Positions 5,793-11,280 of a stretch of DNA of 11,318 nucleotides are shown here, piece by piece. A model generated the notes under the pieces. That model did no database searches, had not been told where the DNA came from, and worked only from the letters and a program-made list of their open reading frames with translations. Made by a program: the position numbers and the translations under genes. Numbering within the stretch: the stretch's first letter is position 1; every line of letters starts with the position of its first letter. This DNA comes from Rhodospirillaceae bacterium (GTDB lineage Bacteria; Pseudomonadota; Alphaproteobacteria; Rhodospirillales; Magnetospirillaceae), in contig DUZC01000050.1 of NCBI GenBank assembly GCA_013349735.1, positions 1 through 11,318 on the forward strand, in the 5' to 3' direction.

Positions 5793-6428
5793 ATGGCACG
5801 TACACCAAACCCTGAGCGTGGCGAACGTCCGGCCCGTGGCGAACGTGGCGAGCGGGGCGACCGTCCCTCTCGTGGGCAGCGTTCCGATTCGCAAAACCCG
5901 CGCGAGCGGGAGGAAAGCGATATTGTCGATAAACTGGTACACATTAATCGTGTGGCCAAAGTGGTTAAGGGCGGTCGTCGTTTCGCTTTTGCCGCCCTGG
6001 TGGTGGTTGGTGATGCCAAGGGCCGGGTTGGCTATGGGTCGGGCAAGGCCCGCGAAGTTCCCGAAGCCATTCGCAAGGCGACCGATCAGGCCAAGCGCAA
6101 TATGATCAGGGTTGCCCTTCGCGAAGGGCGCACTTTGCATCATGATGCCCGCGGGCATTTTGGCGCGGGCCGGGTGGTGCTGCGGGCGGCTCCGGCCGGT
6201 ACCGGTATCATTGCCGGCGGTCCGATGCGCGCTGTCTTCGAGACTATGGGCGTCCAGGACGTGGTGGCAAAATGTATTGGTACGTCCAATCCGCATAACA
6301 TGATCAAGGCGACCTTTGATGCGTTGGTCAATGTAGCCAGTCCGCGTTCCATTGCGGCCAAGCGCGGCAAGAAGGTCGGTGAAATTGTCGGGCGGCGCGA
6401 CGGCTCGGCCGGCGCGGCCAAGGAGTAA
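5793..6428 (+). CDS. rpsE: 30S ribosomal protein S5 with Arg-Gly-rich N-terminal extension
   Basis: S5 lies at the mRNA entry channel with S3 and S4 and affects decoding accuracy; spectinomycin resistance maps to its loop. The product has 211 residues against 167 in E. coli. The double-stranded-RNA-binding-like S5 domain starts at about residue 45 (DIVDKLVHINRVAKVVKGGR), with FAALVVVGDAKGRVGYGSGKAREVPEAI in the signature region, quoted in part. The C-terminal domain has GTGIIAGGPMRAVFE at residues 137-150 and AAKRGKKVGEIVG. The extra length is mainly N-terminal: residues 8-31 are four six-residue repeats with an R-G-x-R core, probably disordered. Short charged extensions are usual in alphaproteobacterial S5; the regular repetition is more striking. 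A Shine-Dalgarno sequence AGGGA (5781-5785) lies 7 nt before the ATG. Confidence 0.97.
   Translation: MARTPNPERGERPARGERGERGDRPSRGQRSDSQNPREREESDIVDKLVHINRVAKVVKGGRRFAFAALVVVGDAKGRVGYGSGKAREVPEAIRKATDQAKRNMIRVALREGRTLHHDARGHFGAGRVVLRAAPAGTGIIAGGPMRAVFETMGVQDVVAKCIGTSNPHNMIKATFDALVNVASPRSIAAKRGKKVGEIVGRRDGSAGAAKE
5814..5885 (+). repeat. Four imperfect 18-bp tandem repeats in rpsE
   Basis: Units at 5814-5831, 5832-5849, 5850-5867 and 5868-5885 encode ERGERP, ARGERG, ERGDRP and SRGQRS. The 12-mer CGTGGCGAACGT is repeated exactly at 5817-5828 and 5835-5846, 18 bp apart. The similarity at DNA level suggests recent duplication by slippage rather than only protein-level constraint. The repeat makes up most of the S5 N-terminal extension. 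Confidence 0.85.
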
Positions 6429-6433
6429 AGACG

Positions 6434-6640
6434 ATGGCAAAGAAGGCGGCTGCGGCTGGCAAGGCCACTGTCAAAGTGACACAGATCGGGAGCCCCATCG
6501 GCCGGCCGGCCGAGCAGAGGGCCACCTTGGTCGGGTTGGGACTGAATAAACTCCATCGGACCCGCGAGCTTGAAGATACGCCCGCGGTCCGCGGCATGAT
6601 CAAGCGGGTTCATCATTTGGTTAAAGTTGACGCCAGCTGA
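6434..6640 (+). CDS. rpmD: 50S ribosomal protein L30
   Basis: L30 is a small peripheral protein of the large subunit, absent from some bacterial groups. The product is 68 residues, somewhat longer than the E. coli 58, because of an Ala/Lys-rich start (AKKAAAAGKAT). The core VKVTQIGSPIGRPAEQRATLVGLGLNKLH is recognisable in pieces as VKVTQIGSPIGRP and ATLVGLGLNKLHRTRELEDTP, followed by VRGMIKRVHHLVKV, the standard L30 ending. AGGAG (6421-6425) overlaps the end of rpsE, 8 nt before the ATG. A T8 tract begins right after its stop codon, before rplO. Confidence 0.95.
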   Translation: MAKKAAAAGKATVKVTQIGSPIGRPAEQRATLVGLGLNKLHRTRELEDTPAVRGMIKRVHHLVKVDAS

Positions 6641-6648
6641 TTTTTTTT
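6625..6648 (+). terminator. Weak hairpin plus T8 tract between rpmD and rplO
   Basis: AGTTG at 6625-6629 can pair with CAGCT at 6634-6638 (one G-T pair, 4-nt loop). After GA comes an uninterrupted run of eight T at 6641-6648. The layout resembles an intrinsic terminator, but the stem is short and lies mid-operon directly before essential genes, so at most partial termination or pausing is plausible. The rplO Shine-Dalgarno sequence follows directly. Confidence 0.25.
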
Positions 6649-6653
6649 AGGGA
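6649..6653 (+). promoter_or_regulatory. Ribosome binding site that decides the rplO start
   Basis: AGGGA lies 8 nt before the ATG at 6662 but overlaps the upstream in-frame ATG at 6653. Only the 6662 start can be served by it, and that start also gives the conserved L15 N-terminus. Confidence 0.75.
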
Positions 6654-6661
6654 TGCCTGTC

Positions 6662-7147
6662 ATGAAATTGAACGATCTTCGCGATAACGCTGGGGCGCGC
6701 AAGGCGCGTCTGCGTGTTGGCCGCGGCATCGGGTCTGGCAAAGGAAAGACGGCCGGCCGTGGTGTCAAAGGGCAGGGGTCGCGCACCGGTGTGGCGATTA
6801 ATGGCTTCGAAGGTGGACAGATGCCAATTTATCGGCGTCTGCCTAAGCGCGGCTTCAAGCAGCCGTTCCGTAAGGAATATTCCGAGCTCAATCTCGACCG
6901 CCTGCAGAAGGCTTTGGACTCTGGCAAATTGAGCGGGGCCGAGACGATTACAGCTGAAATGCTGGTGTCAGCGGGGCTGCTTTCGTCGGCTTTAGATGGG
7001 GTTCGTCTTTTGGGTCGCGGTGTTTTGACGGCAAAAGTCGCGATTGAGGTGGTTGGGGCGACCCCGACTGCGGTGGCGGCGGTTGAAAAGGCTGGCGGGT
7101 CAGTGATTCTGTTGGCTCCGAAGGCGTCAGCGGAAAGCGCCGCCTGA
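6662..7147 (+). CDS. rplO: 50S ribosomal protein L15
   Basis: L15 is a late large-subunit assembly protein that threads a long extension into 23S rRNA. From the ATG at 6662 it has 161 residues. The frame extends three codons further to an ATG at 6653, but that codon overlaps the only Shine-Dalgarno sequence (AGGGA, 6649-6653). MKLNDLRDNAGARKARLRVGRG matches the family N-terminus, in pieces MKLNDLRDN and RVGRGIGSGKGKTAGRGVKGQ. The glycine-rich loop GSGKGKTAGRGVKGQGSR and then GFEGGQMPIYRRLPKRGF are diagnostic. The C-terminal domain ends with ALDGVRLLGRGVLTAKVAIEV and an Ala/Ser-rich tail. It precedes secY by 40 nt, the usual spc order. Confidence 0.96.
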   Translation: MKLNDLRDNAGARKARLRVGRGIGSGKGKTAGRGVKGQGSRTGVAINGFEGGQMPIYRRLPKRGFKQPFRKEYSELNLDRLQKALDSGKLSGAETITAEMLVSAGLLSSALDGVRLLGRGVLTAKVAIEVVGATPTAVAAVEKAGGSVILLAPKASAESAA

Positions 7148-7187
7148 GGCTTCCGCGTCCCTTTAGTTTTCATTTCCGGAGTACGGG

Positions 7188-8531
7188 ATGGCATCCGCCG
7201 CCGAGCAGCTTGCAGCAAATATGAACCTTGGCGTATTCGCCAAGGCGACCGAGCTTAAGAAGCGGATTTGGTTTACCCTGGCCGCTTTGGTGGTATACCG
7301 CCTGGGCACCTGGATTCCGGTTCCGGGTGTCGATCCCCATGTTTTAGCCGATATTTTTCATCGCACGGGCGGTGGCATTTTGGGCATGTTCGACATGTTC
7401 GCCGGTGGCGCGCTGTCGCGTATGACGATTTTTGCCTTGAACATCATGCCCTATATCTCTGCTTCCATCATAATGCAGTTGATGACGACGGTTATTCCCA
7501 GCCTTGAGTCGATCAAGAAAGAAGGTGAGCAGGGACGGAAGAAGATCAATCAATATACGCGCTATGCGACGGTGGCGATCGCGGCGATTCAGGCTTACGG
7601 CATTGCCGTTGGTCTTGAGGGAATGAGTGGCCGCGCCGGTTCAGCGGTTTTTGATCCCGGCCTGTTTTTCCGTTTTACCACGGTGGTGACACTGGTTGGT
7701 GGAACCATGTTCCTGATGTGGCTGGGTGAACAGATTACAGCGCGTGGTGTCGGCAATGGGACCTCGCTGATTATCTTTGCCGGAATTGTGGCCAATTTGC
7801 CCCGGGCCGTTGCCAGTACCCTGGAGTTGGGTCGGACCGGAGCGCTTTCGGCTGCGGTCATTATCTTCCTGTTGTTCATGGCCGTCGGAATTGTTGGACT
7901 GATCGTCTTTGTCGAGCGGGCGCAGCGGCGGATCGTTGTGCAATATCCAAAGCGACAGGTCGGGAATAAAGTCTATGGTGGCGAGGCGACGCATTTGCCG
8001 CTGAAGCTTAACACCTCTGGCGTGATTCCCCCGATTTTCGCCAGTTCCATTCTGTTGATGCCGATGACGGCAGCCGGCTTCATCGCGGGCCAGGGACCGG
8101 AGTGGCTCAGTACCGTAACGGCTCTGTTAGGTCATGGCCAGCCGCTCTATCTTCTGCTTTATCTGGCTTTGATCGTGTTTTTTGCGTTTTTCTACACGGC
8201 GGTGGTTTTCAACCCGGTGGAGACTGCGGATAACCTGAAGAAAAATGGTGGGTTTATTCCTGGGATCCGCCCGGGCAAAAACACCTCTGACTATTTGGAT
8301 TATGTGCTGACCCGGTTGACAGTCCTGGGAGCTGCCTATCTTTCCGGGCTTTCAATTCTGCCAGAAATTCTGATCAGCCGGTTTTCGGTGCCATTTTATT
8401 TTGGCGGTACCAGCCTGTTGATTGTGGTGACGGTGACCATGGACACTGTGGCGCAAATTCAATCCCATTTGTTGGCCCATCAATATGAAGGGCTGATCAA
8501 GAAGGCTAAATTGCGAGGGAAACGGAGCTGA
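7188..8531 (+). CDS. secY: Protein translocase subunit SecY
   Basis: SecY is the channel-forming subunit of the SecYEG inner-membrane translocon, used by SecA and by ribosomes for protein export and membrane insertion. The 447-residue product is the normal length, with ten hydrophobic segments spread from about residue 27 to 425. Signatures seen are FDMFAGGALSRMTIFALNIMPYISASII near residues 68-95 (in part), LGEQITARGVGNGTSLIIF at residues 179-197, LKLNTSGVIPPIFASS at 272-287, and GFIPGIRPG at 355-363 in the cytoplasmic loop, where Arg361 matches the SecA-contacting arginine of E. coli. The ATG is 6 nt after GGAG (7178-7181). The 40-nt gap from rplO shows no clear signal. adk starts 2 nt after the stop. 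Confidence 0.98.
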   Translation: MASAAEQLAANMNLGVFAKATELKKRIWFTLAALVVYRLGTWIPVPGVDPHVLADIFHRTGGGILGMFDMFAGGALSRMTIFALNIMPYISASIIMQLMTTVIPSLESIKKEGEQGRKKINQYTRYATVAIAAIQAYGIAVGLEGMSGRAGSAVFDPGLFFRFTTVVTLVGGTMFLMWLGEQITARGVGNGTSLIIFAGIVANLPRAVASTLELGRTGALSAAVIIFLLFMAVGIVGLIVFVERAQRRIVVQYPKRQVGNKVYGGEATHLPLKLNTSGVIPPIFASSILLMPMTAAGFIAGQGPEWLSTVTALLGHGQPLYLLLYLALIVFFAFFYTAVVFNPVETADNLKKNGGFIPGIRPGKNTSDYLDYVLTRLTVLGAAYLSGLSILPEILISRFSVPFYFGGTSLLIVVTVTMDTVAQIQSHLLAHQYEGLIKKAKLRGKRS

Positions 8532-8533
8532 CC

Positions 8534-9193
8534 ATGCATCTGATTTTGTTGGGACCGCCAGGCGGCGGCAAGGGAACCCAGGCCAAAAAGTTGCAGGACG
8601 ACTATGGACTGGTACAACTGTCCACCGGCGACATGTTGCGTGCTGCCGTGGCGTCAGGCAGTGAGATCGGCAAAAAAGCCAAGGCGGTTATGGAGTCCGG
8701 GGGGCTGGTGTCTGACGACATCGTCATCGGTATCATTGCTGACCGCATTAAACAGCCAGACGCGAAGAAGGGGTTCATTCTTGATGGGTTCCCGCGGACG
8801 GTGGCTCAGGCCGAGGCGCTGGACAAGATGCTGGGCGAGCGGTCTCTGAAAATTCACGCGGCCATTGAGATTCGTGTGCCCGACCATCTGATTGTGGAAC
8901 GGATTACCGGGCGTTACACCTGTGGGCAGTGTGGCGCGGGTTATCATGACAGCTTTCAAAAGCCGAAAGTTGCGGGAAAATGTGACAGTTGCGGCAGCAG
9001 CGATTTCAAGCGCCGGGCTGACGATAATGCCGCGACGGTGCAGCAGAGGCTTGATGGCTATCATGCGCAGACCGCACCGATTCTGCCGTTCTACGAAAAA
9101 AAGGGAACGTTGCATTTGGTGGACGGAACCTTGCCAATCGACGAAGTAACCCGTCGGTTAAAGAACATTGTTGACGGTGTAGCGGTCGGTTGA
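8534..9193 (+). CDS. adk: Adenylate kinase, long form with Cys4 lid
   Basis: Adenylate kinase catalyses the reversible conversion of ATP and AMP to two ADP in the cytoplasm. The product has 219 residues. The P-loop GPPGGGKGTQ is at residues 7-16, and STGDMLRAAV at 30-39 and LDGFPRT at 83-89 belong to the nucleotide-binding core. The LID domain carries Cys130-x2-Cys133 and Cys150-x2-Cys153, a probable structural zinc site as in Gram-positive enzymes and Paracoccus, in place of the His/Ser/Asp/Thr network of E. coli. RRADDN at 160-165 holds the conserved arginines and aspartates. The start is 6 nt after GGAG in the secY 3' end. The secY-adk-rpsM order without rpmJ is an alphaproteobacterial trait. 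Its stop codon lies inside the -35 box of the next promoter. Confidence 0.98.
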   Translation: MHLILLGPPGGGKGTQAKKLQDDYGLVQLSTGDMLRAAVASGSEIGKKAKAVMESGGLVSDDIVIGIIADRIKQPDAKKGFILDGFPRTVAQAEALDKMLGERSLKIHAAIEIRVPDHLIVERITGRYTCGQCGAGYHDSFQKPKVAGKCDSCGSSDFKRRADDNAATVQQRLDGYHAQTAPILPFYEKKGTLHLVDGTLPIDEVTRRLKNIVDGVAVG

Positions 9194-9217
9194 CAGGGCG
9201 ACGAATCGCCCTATAAT
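9190..9217 (+). promoter_or_regulatory. Consensus sigma70-type promoter for rpsM-rpsK-rpoA-rplQ
   Basis: TTGACA at 9190-9195 and TATAAT at 9212-9217 are both exact consensus hexamers, separated by 16 nt. The adk stop codon TGA (9191-9193) is part of the -35 box. Transcription should start around 9223-9225, giving a leader of about 65 nt before rpsM. The discriminator CGCGCA (9218-9223) is GC-rich, the type seen at stringently controlled stable-RNA and ribosomal promoters. The spacer is an inverted repeat, described separately. A perfect pair of hexamers in the correct place upstream of an operon is unlikely by chance. Confidence 0.82.
9195..9212 (+). promoter_or_regulatory. Inverted repeat filling the alpha-operon promoter spacer
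   Basis: AGGGCGA at 9195-9201 and TCGCCCT at 9206-9212 are perfect inverted repeats around CGAA. The 18-bp element spans the last base of the -35 box, the whole spacer and the first base of the -10 box. As DNA it could be an operator for a dimeric regulator. In read-through RNA from adk it would form a 7-bp stem with a CGAA tetraloop 1 nt after the stop codon. No T tract follows, so it is not an intrinsic terminator. Confidence 0.7.
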
Positions 9218-9233
9218 CGCGCACCTTCGGATG

Positions 9234-9257
9234 CCCGGCCGAGAAACCGGGGCTTTT
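9234..9257 (+). promoter_or_regulatory. Leader hairpin upstream of rpsM
   Basis: CCCGG at 9234-9238 can pair with CCGGG at 9247-9251 around an 8-nt loop, followed by GGC-type bases and TTTT at 9254-9257. It lies about 10 nt into the predicted alpha-operon leader. It could be a weak attenuator, a terminator for read-through from adk, or part of a ribosomal-protein feedback site; E. coli uses an S4-binding pseudoknot in the equivalent leader. The T run is too short for a confident terminator call. Confidence 0.35.
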
Positions 9258-9274
9258 GCTGTTGTCTTACGTTG

Positions 9275-9280
9275 AAGGAG
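9275..9280 (+). promoter_or_regulatory. Ribosome binding site that decides the TTG start of rpsM
   Basis: AAGGAG lies 9 nt before the TTG at 9290. An in-frame TAA at 9281-9283 excludes any start further upstream, so this strong site must serve the TTG. Confidence 0.85.
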
Positions 9281-9289
9281 TAACCAGCC

Positions 9290-9667
9290 TTGGCGCGTAT
9301 TGCTGGCGTAAATATCCCGACCAACAAGCGAGTTTTGGTCGCGCTGACCTACATCCACGGGATCGGCCGTGCGAAGGCGCAGCAGATCATTGAGAAGGTG
9401 GGCATCCCTGAGGCGAAGAGAGTGAGCCAGCTCTCGGACGACGAAGTGCTGCGTATCCGTGAACTGATTGACCGCGAATATCAGGTCGAGGGCGATCTGC
9501 GTCGCGAAGTGTCGATGAATATCAAGCGGTTGATGGATCTGGGCTGCTATCGTGGGCTGCGTCATCGCCGTGGTCTGCCGGTACGCGGTCAGCGGACCCA
9601 TACCAATGCTCGGACCCGCAAGGGGCCGGCCAAGCCGATTGCCGGCAAGAAGAAGGTAACCAAGTAA
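9290..9667 (+). CDS. rpsM: 30S ribosomal protein S13 (TTG start)
   Basis: S13 is in the 30S head; it bridges to L5 and the 23S A-site finger, and its C-terminal tail touches P-site tRNA. The 125-residue product starts ARIAGVNIPTNKRVLVALTYIHGIG after the initiator, seen here as ARIAGVNIPTNKR and ALTYIHGIG. It carries the helix-two-turn-helix core and ends with the signature YRGLRHRRGLPVRGQRTHTN and NARTRKGPAK. Initiation is at TTG: an in-frame TAA is only two codons upstream, no ATG or GTG lies near, and AAGGAG is well placed. It is the first gene of the alpha operon and has a strong promoter of its own. rpsK starts 1 nt after its stop. Confidence 0.97.
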   Translation: MARIAGVNIPTNKRVLVALTYIHGIGRAKAQQIIEKVGIPEAKRVSQLSDDEVLRIRELIDREYQVEGDLRREVSMNIKRLMDLGCYRGLRHRRGLPVRGQRTHTNARTRKGPAKPIAGKKKVTK

Positions 9668-9668
9668 G

Positions 9669-10061
9669 ATGGCCAAGGCAGCTGCTGCACGTCCTCGCCG
9701 GCGTGAACGTAAAAATATTACCTCTGGCGTGGCCCATGTGAATGCCACGTTTAACAACACCATGATCACTATTACCGATGCGCAGGGCAATACAATTGCC
9801 TGGTCGTCGTCGGGAATGCAGGGGTTCAAGGGGTCACGCAAATCTACCCCCTACGCGGCACAGGTGGCTGCCGAGGACGCGGGGAAAAAGGCTGCGGATC
9901 ACGGCATGCGGACCCTTGAGGTTGAGGTTAAGGGGCCCGGTGCCGGACGTGAGTCGGCTTTGCGGGCGCTGCAAGCGGTGGGGTTTGCCATCACATCGAT
10001 CCGTGATGTGACGCCAATACCGCATAACGGGTGTCGTCCGCGCAAGCGCCGTCGGGTCTGA
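9669..10061 (+). CDS. rpsK: 30S ribosomal protein S11
   Basis: S11 is on the 30S platform, with S6, S18 and S21, near the mRNA exit and E site. The 130-residue product is the standard length. Following a basic start come NITSGVAHVNATFNNTMITITDAQGN (in pieces GVAHVNATFNNTMI and TITDAQGN), WSSSGMQGFKGSRKSTPYAAQ, and the C-terminal signature region with VKGPGAGRESALRAL and ITSIRDVTPIPHNGCRPRKRRRV, the latter in part. The ATG is 1 nt after rpsM, with AAGG in the rpsM 3' end, so coupling is likely. rpsD does not follow as it does in E. coli; instead 112 nt separate it from rpoA. Confidence 0.98.
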   Translation: MAKAAAARPRRRERKNITSGVAHVNATFNNTMITITDAQGNTIAWSSSGMQGFKGSRKSTPYAAQVAAEDAGKKAADHGMRTLEVEVKGPGAGRESALRALQAVGFAITSIRDVTPIPHNGCRPRKRRRV

Positions 10062-10173
10062 CGGTCAGCGAGAAAATTTCCCGGAGGCAAGACTGCGGCA
10101 CGCTTTCAGGCCGGGGTGCACTTTCGGGACGTATCTTTTTTTTGAGCCATTCTGAAGCCAAGAGGTCACGCAC
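10062..10173 (+). other. rpsK-rpoA intergenic region with stem candidates and T8 tract
   Basis: This 112-nt gap has no gene. CCCGG at 10080-10084 can pair with CCGGG at 10111-10115 around a 26-nt loop. A T8 run at 10136-10143 is not directly preceded by a stable stem, so I do not call a terminator. No convincing -35/-10 pair is seen. AGAGG at 10161-10165 is the rpoA Shine-Dalgarno sequence. In E. coli rpsD occupies this position, so the gap may be a remnant of that rearrangement or a leader that sets RpoA output apart from S13 and S11. Confidence 0.4.
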
Positions 10174-11190
10174 GTGATTCAACGCAACTGGCAAGAATTG
10201 ATTAAGCCGAACAAGCTCAATATTGAGCCTGGTGCGGATCTTTCGCGCAGCGCTACAGTGATTGCGGAGCCCCTGGAGCGGGGCTTTGGACTCACCCTGG
10301 GCAATGCATTGCGGCGCATATTGCTGTCTTCTTTGCAAGGCGCGGCGGTAACCTCACTCCATATCGACGGCGTACTGCACGAATTCTCGTCGGTGCCTGG
10401 CGTTCGCGAGGATGTCACGGACATCATCCTGAACATCAAGACCATGGGTCTCAGGATGCATGGCGAGGGACCAAAGCGGATGACGCTGCGCGCCAGCGGC
10501 GCCGGAGAAGTCCGTGCGGGCATGATTGAGACGGGTCATGATATCGAAATCATGGATCCGGATCTGGTGCTGTGCACATTGGACGAGGGTGCCAATCTGA
10601 CGATGGAATTGACGGTCGAGTCAGGCAAAGGCTATGTGCCGGCCTCGCAAAACCGTCCTGAGGATTCGCCCATTGCGCTGATCCCCATCGACGCGATTTT
10701 CTCGCCTGTCCGTAAAGTCGCTTATAAAGTTGAGAATACCCGCGTCGGTCAGGTGACAGACTATGACAAATTGTCGATGCAGGTTGAAACCAACGGCGCA
10801 GTGACTCCAGAAGATGCGGTTGCTTTGGCCGCTCGAATTCTGCAAGACCAATTGCAGCTGTTCATCAATTTCGAAGAGCCGCAAGCGGTGACCGAGGAAG
10901 AACGGAAAGACGAGCTTCCGTTCAACAAAAATCTTTTGCGTAAGGTTGACGAACTTGAGCTTTCGGTGCGTTCAGCCAATTGCTTAAAGAACGACAACAT
11001 CATTTACATTGGTGACCTTGTTCAGAAGACCGAAGCAGAGATGCTGCGCACGCCGAATTTCGGACGTAAGTCGCTGAATGAAATCAAAGAGGTGTTGGCC
11101 CAGATGGGGCTTCACCTGGGTATGGAAATTCCCAACTGGCCGCCTGAAAATATCGAGGATCTGGCCAAAAAACTGGAAGAACCATACTGA
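10174..11190 (+). CDS. rpoA: DNA-directed RNA polymerase subunit alpha
   Basis: The alpha dimer is the platform on which beta and beta-prime assemble, and its C-terminal domain binds UP-element DNA and activators. The product has 338 residues, usual for alphaproteobacteria. The N-terminal domain (about 1-235) has PLERGFGLTLGNALRRILLSS at residues 33-53, in part LGNALRRILLSS, and HIDGVLHEFSS. An acidic linker follows near 238-248. The C-terminal domain (about 250-325) retains the DNA-contacting residues: Arg266, Asn269, Gly297, Lys299 and Ser300 match E. coli Arg265, Asn268, Gly296, Lys298 and Ser299. The start is GTG, 8 nt after AGAGG (10161-10165), and gives the family N-terminus IQRNWQELIKP. 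rplQ follows after 90 nt of structured sequence. Confidence 0.98.
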   Translation: MIQRNWQELIKPNKLNIEPGADLSRSATVIAEPLERGFGLTLGNALRRILLSSLQGAAVTSLHIDGVLHEFSSVPGVREDVTDIILNIKTMGLRMHGEGPKRMTLRASGAGEVRAGMIETGHDIEIMDPDLVLCTLDEGANLTMELTVESGKGYVPASQNRPEDSPIALIPIDAIFSPVRKVAYKVENTRVGQVTDYDKLSMQVETNGAVTPEDAVALAARILQDQLQLFINFEEPQAVTEEERKDELPFNKNLLRKVDELELSVRSANCLKNDNIIYIGDLVQKTEAEMLRTPNFGRKSLNEIKEVLAQMGLHLGMEIPNWPPENIEDLAKKLEEPY

Positions 11191-11196
11191 TCAGAT

Positions 11197-11231
11197 GGCG
11201 GTTCCCGTCTCATATCGAGCCGGGTACCGCC
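11197..11231 (+). promoter_or_regulatory. Long hairpin in the rpoA-rplQ gap
   Basis: GGCGGT-T-CCCG at 11197-11207 pairs with CGGG-T-ACCGCC at 11221-11231: ten base pairs with one T-T mismatch, around a 13-nt loop. It starts 6 nt after the rpoA stop. No T tract follows. It is the first of two adjacent hairpins and may control mRNA processing, stability or rplQ expression. Confidence 0.7.
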
Positions 11232-11239
11232 CTGAAATC

Positions 11240-11257
11240 GGTGTCGTGAGCGACACC
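11240..11257 (+). promoter_or_regulatory. Perfect 7-bp hairpin upstream of rplQ
   Basis: GGTGTCG at 11240-11246 and CGACACC at 11251-11257 pair perfectly around a TGAG loop. It ends 6 nt before the rplQ Shine-Dalgarno sequence AGAGGAG (11264-11270), close enough for the structure or a bound protein to influence initiation. No T tract follows, so it is not a standard terminator. Confidence 0.7.
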
Positions 11258-11280
11258 TTAGCCAGAGGAGTGAGGATCCC

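Noticed and set aside
6145..6158. 14-bp perfect palindrome ATGCCCGCGGGCAT in rpsE
   Set aside because: It falls within ordinary S5 coding sequence, and there is no context suggesting a protein binding site.
5772..6440. Open frame on the - strand (222 codons) opposite rpsE
   Set aside because: It mirrors rpsE almost exactly, with Arg/Ser-rich low-complexity translation of the complementary strand; a shadow of the real gene.
6498..6513. 16-bp perfect palindrome TCGGCCGGCCGGCCGA in rpmD
   Set aside because: It encodes conserved L30 residues around Gly-Arg-Pro-Ala, and alternating GGCC runs arise easily in GC-rich codons; nothing else points to a site.
8316..8342. TTGACA inside secY with a TATCTT-like -10 after 15 nt
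   Set aside because: The -10 match is poor, the spacing is short, and the hexamer encodes conserved SecY residues (Leu-Thr-Val).
9095..9103. A-AAA-AAG slippery heptamer in frame inside adk (Glu-Lys-Lys), as in dnaX
   Set aside because: The -1 product would be about 23 residues of unrelated sequence, and I see neither an upstream stimulatory Shine-Dalgarno sequence nor a clear downstream hairpin. Glu-Lys-Lys produces this motif by chance.
9158..9841. Open frame on the - strand (227 codons) across the adk end, rpsM and the rpsK start
   Set aside because: It covers the promoter region and two certain genes on the other strand and resembles no family I recognise.
10136..10143. T8 tract as an intrinsic terminator after rpsK
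   Set aside because: No stable stem directly precedes it; only a weak distal CCCGG/CCGGG pairing is visible, and termination here would remove rpoA expression from the upstream promoter.
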